From assembly GCA_029204225.1 (NCBI GenBank), contig CM055102.1, positions 22,892,660-22,956,659 of the forward strand: 64,000 nt of DNA, read 5' to 3'. The translations under genes were made by a program, and so were the position numbers. This DNA comes from Diphasiastrum complanatum (Eukaryota; Streptophyta; Lycopodiopsida; Lycopodiales; Lycopodiaceae). The notes below the pieces were generated by a model. The model was not told where the DNA came from and made no database searches. It saw only the letters and a program-made list of their open reading frames with translations. Below are positions 61,385 to 64,000 of this stretch, one piece after another. Position 1 is the stretch's first letter. Every line of letters starts with the position of its first letter.

Positions 61385-62065
61385 ATGGCTACAAATGGAG
61401 GCTTTAGGTTGGAGAGCAACGATAGGCTTACCTCAAGAAACTATTCAACTTGGAAGGTGGGAATGGAGTCTCTCCTTAAGTTGAATGAGTTGATGGACAT
61501 TGTTGTAGGTGTGGAGGAAAGACCTTTGGAACCTCATGAAAAATTGAGGTATGATAGGAGGGCAAAGAAAGCTCTTCATGCTATAGAGATGAATGTGACT
61601 AATGAACTTCTCAAGGAAGATGGCAAGTTCACTACCCCTAGTGAGGCTTGGGAGTTTTTAAAGAGAATTCATGACTCCAAGTCTACATCAAGGGTCCTAA
61701 CCCTTAGGAGGCAAATCTTTTAAAGTTTTTAAAAGAAACATGAAAGTGTTCATGCTTTTTTTCTTAGGGCTAAAACATTCAATGATGAGTTAGCATGTAT
61801 TGATGAAAGCATTAAGGAGATAGAACTTGTTCAAGTAGTTCTTCATGGATTGTTGGATGATCATGATAATCTTGCTCAAAGTTTTTCTATTCAAAATACA
61901 TTGAAGACTTTCAATAAACCTTGGAGAATGAGGAGTTTAGACTTCTATCAAGAGGAGGATCTACTTTCATATCTCAAGTTGGAGAGGAGGAGGTACTTAC
62001 ATGTGGGTAGCTTATCAAGATCTTTGTCAGGTTCTATTTCTGATGTTTTGAACTTTATTACCTAG
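61385..62065 (+). pseudogene. copia family D gag with one frameshift
   Basis: The ATG at 61385 opens a frame with ESNDRLTSRNYSTWKVGMES, ALHAIEMNVTNELLKE and EAWEFLKRIHDSKSTSRVLT, ending at 61723. Gag continues in another frame with RAKTFNDELACIDESIKEIE and VVLHGLLDDHDNLAQS. It runs out near 62065; no zinc knuckle, protease or pol follows. Gag packages element RNA. Confidence 0.85.
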
Positions 62066-62892
62066 CCACCCCTTCAGGATTGATGTAGATGTTGTTGTAG
62101 AAACTTCTGAATTTCCTCCTCAATGGTTAAGAGTCTTCGAAACAATGGTGCGACCGTAGAAGTGGATGGCCTTGTTTTGGTTTCTTGTGTAAAAATAGCA
62201 ACAAAAAGGATCACAAATCAATTGAAATGATGAGAGAAGCAGTTATAGATTATGATTCTATACGATTAGCACAATTTGCTCCATCAAAATCTACCAAATT
62301 ATATGCTTAAATCTTACTAAATGGCCCAAATCCTTGTGTATGGCTTTACACGTGTGAGTGTACGGCCTCCCACAGTCTGAGCATAGTACACCAAATCCAC
62401 ACACACTCCAATAATTATTAGAAATCACAAGTACTCAAATAATTACAAACATAGAAAGTAATTGCACCAATATGAGAGGAAAATCACATAATTTGTTGAT
62501 TGATCATCACCTATATATACATGATCCATCTCGGATTTGAGCAGGTATGAGAAGCCCTAACCCTATCCCTAATGCTATTTTAAGTGGATCTTGCATCCCT
62601 ACCAAGTTAGGTTTCTAATCATGGCGATCCCTCGACAATGTAAAAACTACCCAAAATAGCTCCTATTTTCTCTCTCTCTCTTGGATCTAAGCATGATTTG
62701 GACTCATTCCAAAGGTGATATCACTAAGATAAACTTGAGAATATCATTATAAATGGAATCCTAGGCTATTTGGAACTTGTGACATGCCACGTCATGGCCA
62801 TTTAGCTATATACAAGTCATATGACCAAAACTAGTCAAGCTAGAATTGTGAATTATTAACACTCATCATCACAATCTAGCTTGGTCCTAACA
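62066..62892 (-). mobile_element. probable copia 3' LTR on the minus strand, left end uncertain
   Basis: Next to the RNase H fragment, the minus strand starts TGTTAGGACCAAGCTAG at 62892. A CACACGTGTAA-like block lies near 62353. The left part (62066-62270) may be unrelated. Confidence 0.45.
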
Positions 62893-62924
62893 TAGCTTTA
62901 CTAATCACTCCAAATTATGATCTG

Positions 62925-63165
62925 AATTTCATAAAAGGTTTCTTTTGAAGTGGCTTAGTAAGTAGATTAGCTACACATTCATTGCTTGGAACATGCCTCA
63001 AAGCAATCTCCTTGGCTTGCACCTTTTCTCTCACAAAGTGATGACATATCTCGAGGTGCTTAGATCTTGCATGGAAGATTGGGTTAAATGCAAAGTGTCT
63101 GATATATTGTCAGTGTAGATGATTGGCGCCTCCTCTAGATCCATGATCTTTGGCTCCACCAATAA
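62925..63165 (-). pseudogene. Ty1/copia RNase H end
   Basis: The minus strand reads IYTDNISDT, then a frameshifted run corresponding to HARS/HHFVREK and LTKP motifs. It is short and broken, and cut at its 5' side by the family D LTR starting at 63170. Confidence 0.65.
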
Positions 63166-63169
63166 TATT

Positions 63170-63816
63170 TGTGAAAGATTCAACTAGTTTGATCACATTT
63201 GCTATATTTCCATATTTGGCATATTCAGGCCAACTTTGTATTTAGACTTAGAGATTGACTTTTCAAAGTTCATTAGTCTAAATGTCATTTGAATAAACAC
63301 TTTTTGAAAGTTTGGGAAAGTTAGAAGGTGAGTTTGAGTAGATTCAAATTTGAATGTTGGGTACTTTGAATCTAGACCCAAAAATAGTAGAATTAGCATT
63401 TTGGAAGAAAAGCCAAGTGGCCAACTAGGGTTTGGACCTGCTACAAAAGGATGTAGCTCATGGAGAGAGTGATATTCTCTCTTCTCTATCTCATTTCATG
63501 CTTATACATGGTTCTCTTGGGTTCTCCTATCCATTGGTGCACTATGCTTGTGATTGCATACAATTTTATGTGTAGAATGATCTATATTTTCTATTTTTGG
63601 ATCCACACATGTGAAATACAATAGCTTGCTGGTATTTGTATGGACATCAATAGTAATCTATCATTTCATTCAAGTTTGATCAAGTTCTATTAGAGTTTGC
63701 ATCTCACTTTGTGTGTAGATGCTAATTTTCTACATTGGTGAGACTGGTAGTGTATTTCTCTTTCTAACCAAAGATCTTTCAAGTGCATTGGATCATAATA
63801 TCTAAAATCCTTCACA
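63170..63816 (+). mobile_element. 5' LTR of copia family D, copy 3
   Basis: TGTGAAAGATTCAACTAG to CCTTCACA. It is close to 50069-50717 along its whole length. It has inserted at the RNase H fragment of the minus-strand copia. The internal part runs off the window. Confidence 0.88.
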
Positions 63817-63828
63817 TGGTATCAGAGC
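63817..63828 (+). promoter_or_regulatory. primer-binding site, initiator-Met tRNA
   Basis: TGGTATCAGAGC abuts the LTR end. The leader 63829-64000 matches 50730-50900; gag would start beyond the window. Confidence 0.93.
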
Positions 63829-64000
63829 TTGTATTTCAGGTTATTAAGGGAGAAATCAGATCTATCAATGATTTGGTGAAGATATCAAGGCTAGAGCATG
63901 CTAGAGGGGATTCTACACCAAAATTGAGTTTTTTGCTTATGTAGATTGGATCTTTTGTAGGTAGAAACCCTAAATAGGTTTACATATTGATCAATTCCAA

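Overview
The window looks like nuclear DNA of a land plant with a repeat-rich, slowly purged genome. The evidence is the many decayed Ty1/copia and Ty3/gypsy retrotransposons with initiator-Met-tRNA primer sites (TGGTATCAGAGC), a CACTA-type transposase remnant, very long (GA/CT)n microsatellites, and split genes with GT-AG introns. I cannot name the species. There are no rRNA genes, canonical tRNA genes or bacterial operons. Almost every coding stretch is broken.

Layout. 1-9 kb: an edge fragment, tandem repeats, a TRIM-like element, a perfect 36-bp hairpin and a gypsy integrase split by about 1.5 kb of unrelated DNA, then an extra ORF and a 3' LTR. 9-15 kb: copia gag/protease (minus), a CACTA transposase remnant and several duplicated noncoding blocks. 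15.9-20.9 kb: a multi-exon minus-strand gene with a ParB/sulfiredoxin-like region, partly duplicated head to tail in a 2-kb unit. A third copy of one exon lies at 38.4 kb. 23.8-28.5 kb: a seven-exon gene of unknown function (24009-26312) whose phases fit at every junction but which carries two in-frame stops, followed by palindromic foldback elements. 29.5-31.5 kb: a gypsy remnant with an extra RNase H domain downstream of the integrase end. 31.8-32.8 kb: GA-rich minisatellites.

33.5-48.3 kb is a nest of at least three copia families in both orientations, with LTRs, primer sites, polypurine tracts and a fourfold primer-site array. 48.5-50 kb holds GC-richer orphan reading frames. 50-64 kb holds three LTR/primer-site/gag starts of one copia family, other copia and gypsy fragments, and a threefold 0.5-kb array in which each unit carries a CT tract ahead of a conserved minus-strand ATG.

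The most striking find is a set of three 86-87-bp tRNA-like insertions (39883-39968, 44366-44451, 58047-58133). Each is flanked by a perfect 14-bp target-site duplication that begins CATT, and each ends in the same small hairpin without a poly(A) tail. They look like an unusually short SINE that has moved into older copia DNA and elsewhere. The ParB-like gene family and the seven-exon gene are the best non-retroelement leads.
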